Source: Planctomycetota bacterium | GTDB taxonomy: Bacteria > Planctomycetota > Phycisphaerae > Sedimentisphaerales > Anaerobacaceae | Assembly: GCA_022567055.1 (NCBI GenBank) | Contig: JADFHU010000044.1 | Coordinates: 1-14,822 of the forward strand | Direction of reading: 5' to 3' | Length of the DNA: 14,822 nt | In this document: positions 13,464 through 14,822 of the stretch, one piece after another | Numbering within the stretch: position 1 is the first letter of the stretch | Layout: the number at the start of each line of letters is the position of its first letter | Position numbers and translations under genes: made by a program | The notes under the pieces: generated by a model | The model's input: only the letters and a program-made list of their open reading frames with translations | Told to the model about the DNA's origin: nothing | The model's database searches: none

Positions 13464-13783
13464 CCCTTCCTATTCTGCCCTTCTTCCCGTCCAAATTCAT
13501 TGGCAACCTAAGTTATTCGGATCTCGGGACAGTCCCCGTTACGCCTGGATGGGTTCAACTTCCAAGTGTGCCGACGCTAATTCGCCCAGATTCTTTGGCA
13601 TGGGATCCCTTAGCTGGACGCTCCACTAAAGGGACAGTCCCGTGGCTTAGTTTACGCAAGCTCTTTCCATAATGATTTCCGCCGACCATCGCAGTGCTTC
13701 GGATTGCGATTGGGGCACCTTGATGTCTAACTTTGCAAGAGTACGAACGCTACGACCCCCAAGCGTTTTCTTTTGACGGAACG
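13464..13783. other. Gap between convergent genes, with two palindromes
   Basis: No gene is recognised in these 320 bases between the plus-strand membrane protein and the minus-strand glycosyltransferase. The notable content is a pair of 11-base palindromes, listed separately. A minus-strand frame (13647 upward) runs out of the glycosyltransferase in another register; its segment LAKLDIKVPQSQSEALRWSA looks protein-like but has no start, RBS or known relative, so I do not call it a gene. Confidence 0.5.
13526..13641. repeat. Paired GGGACAGTCCC palindromes, possible small mobile-element remnant
   Basis: GGGACAGTCCC occurs at 13526-13536 (followed by CCGTTACG) and again at 13631-13641 (followed by GTGG). 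Each copy is a perfect palindrome around a central A. They bracket about 94 bases without a gene. From general knowledge, GGGACAGTCCC-type words often sit at the ends of REP-like elements moved by IS200-like (Y1) transposases. No transposase is present here, so this would be a non-autonomous or decayed copy. Confidence 0.45.
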
Positions 13784-14822
13784 TCACTCGACGCCTTCCT
13801 GTTTCTTTAGTTCCTGCACGACGCGCTCGATGATGCCTTGCCAGTCGCCGGGTGCCGTCTGTCGGAAGAGCTTGAGAGTCGGATACCAGGGGCTGTCTTC
13901 CCGGTCGAGCATCCAGCGCCAATCGGGGCTGTAGGGCAGCAGCCCCCAGGTCTTTTTGCCCATCGCGGCAGCCAGGTGAAGAAGGGCGGTATCCACGGTG
14001 ATGATCAAATCCAGGCTGGCGACGGCGGCCGCGGTGTCGGCAAAGTCGGTCAGTTGGTCGCTCAGATCCGTGATGCCCAGATCAGTCATGGTCTGGGACA
14101 GACGCATGTCTTGGGCATCGGTCTGCAGACTGTACAGTGATACACCCGTCAGGCGGGCTAGAGGTTCCAGCGTCGCCAGCTGAGTAGAACGGTTGCGGTC
14201 ATTGGCATGTCGGGGGCTCCCCTGCCAGGCAATCCCGATTTTGTAGCCAGGACCCGTGATGTGTTGCTTGATCCGCTCTGCCCGCTCGGCATTGGGCAGG
14301 AGGTAGGCGTCTCTGGGCAGGTTGTGGCTGGCCGTGGTGCCGAAGATCCCGGGCAGATCCAAGAGGGAGCACTGTAGGTCGCACGCCACGTCGGGTGCCG
14401 CATGCCAGGAAAGGGCAAGCAGTTCATCGACTCCGGGGAAGTTGCCCAGCAGTGCGGCCAGGGGTTCCCAAACGCCGAGAATGACCTGCCCTCCCTGTTC
14501 CTTGATCCGGGGGACATAGCGCACGAACTGTATCGCGTCTCCCAGACCCTGCTCGCAGTGGAGAAACAGTCGACCGGTAAAGGGGCCACCCTCCCAAAGG
14601 GGCTGGCTATGGTGGTGGGGGTATTGGTACTGGTGGGGTACCTGTCGCCGCCACTGAAACTCCTGCCACCCCTGTTCGAACTGACCCCCTAGCAGGTGAC
14701 AAATCGCCTGGTTCCAGTGCGCCTCCGCGAATTGCGAGTCGAGGTCCAGTGCCCTGTCGTTGTTGGCGATGGCTTCGGCGAGGAGTCCCTGGTCGCGTTG
14801 AACGCAGGCTAGGTTATAGTGG
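13784..14822 (-). CDS. TPR-repeat glycosyltransferase, GT9-like, 5' part beyond the window
   Basis: The frame is open from the window edge to a TGA at 13784, giving 345 residues of the C-terminal part. The internal GTG at 14524 is not the start: upstream of it the frame reads HYNLACVQRDQGLLAEAIAN (first codon 14821-14819), a TPR unit, then AHWNQAICHLLGGQFEQGWQ, a second. Next come LWEGGPFTGRLFLHCEQGLG and DAIQFVRYVPRIK, the glycosyltransferase entry motif, then KIGIAWQGSPRHANDRNRS and ITVDTALLHLAAAMGKKTWG, followed by PDWRWMLDRE. The layout equals that of the complete gene at 3180-4730, so the missing part should be more TPR units. A histidine- and tyrosine-rich linker (VPHQYQYPHHHSQP) separates the two domains. 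Substrate unknown; surface or protein glycosylation is likely. Confidence 0.9.
   Translation of the reverse strand, partial: HYNLACVQRDQGLLAEAIANNDRALDLDSQFAEAHWNQAICHLLGGQFEQGWQEFQWRRQVPHQYQYPHHHSQPLWEGGPFTGRLFLHCEQGLGDAIQFVRYVPRIKEQGGQVILGVWEPLAALLGNFPGVDELLALSWHAAPDVACDLQCSLLDLPGIFGTTASHNLPRDAYLLPNAERAERIKQHITGPGYKIGIAWQGSPRHANDRNRSTQLATLEPLARLTGVSLYSLQTDAQDMRLSQTMTDLGITDLSDQLTDFADTAAAVASLDLIITVDTALLHLAAAMGKKTWGLLPYSPDWRWMLDREDSPWYPTLKLFRQTAPGDWQGIIERVVQELKKQEGVE

Noticed and set aside
13647..13922. 91-residue minus-strand open frame
   Set aside because: Most of its first half overlaps the glycosyltransferase in another frame; the remainder has no start codon or RBS of its own.

Overview
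The window is an ordinary chromosomal stretch of a moderately GC-rich, Gram-negative-type bacterium. The strongest hints to lineage are a short zinc-ribbon start (CPHC...CSTC) fused to a multi-pass membrane protein, several TPR-glycosyltransferases including a GT41 (O-GlcNAc-transferase-like) enzyme, and a bacterial type A RNase P RNA. This combination is common in Planctomycetota and related uncultured groups, but I cannot assign a phylum from the sequence alone. I see no phage, conjugative or CRISPR features.

Layout. Positions 1-540 hold no recognisable gene. A minus-strand MFS transporter (541-1845) is divergent from a plus-strand membrane protein with a soluble C-terminal domain (2130-3008). 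A plus-strand TPR/GT9-like glycosyltransferase (3180-4730) converges on, and overlaps by 46 bp, a minus-strand TPR/GT41-like glycosyltransferase (4685-6166). Further minus-strand genes follow: a membrane-anchored helical-repeat protein (6295-8235), the RNase P RNA gene rnpB (about 8318-8729, absent from any protein-based annotation), a zinc-ribbon membrane protein (8867-9784), the pilus-retraction ATPase pilT (9872-11011), and a two-gene catabolic operon made of a fumarylacetoacetate-hydrolase-family enzyme (11058-11864) and a short-chain dehydrogenase (11890-12654). A small plus-strand membrane protein (12861-13463) is divergent from that operon. The right edge carries the 3' part of a second TPR/GT9-like glycosyltransferase (13784-14822, minus), whose reading frame is open to the window end.

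How the genes work together. The dehydrogenase and hydrolase have a candidate promoter with overlapping dyads and are linked by a strong RBS. Their family pairing fits the non-phosphorylated route for deoxy-sugar acids such as L-fuconate or L-rhamnonate. The three TPR-glycosyltransferases suggest surface or protein glycosylation. PilT implies type IV pili, although no other pilus gene is present here.

The most unusual signal is not in the genes. Nearly every intergenic gap on the left two thirds carries short-period repeats: a heptamer TGATTAC/GTAATCA and an octamer TATGGGTC/GACCCATA, in both orientations. One gap holds a 17-bp perfect inverted repeat built from the heptamer. The rnpB P1 helix is also unusually long (about 20 pairs). 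I found no clearly new defence or mobile system.
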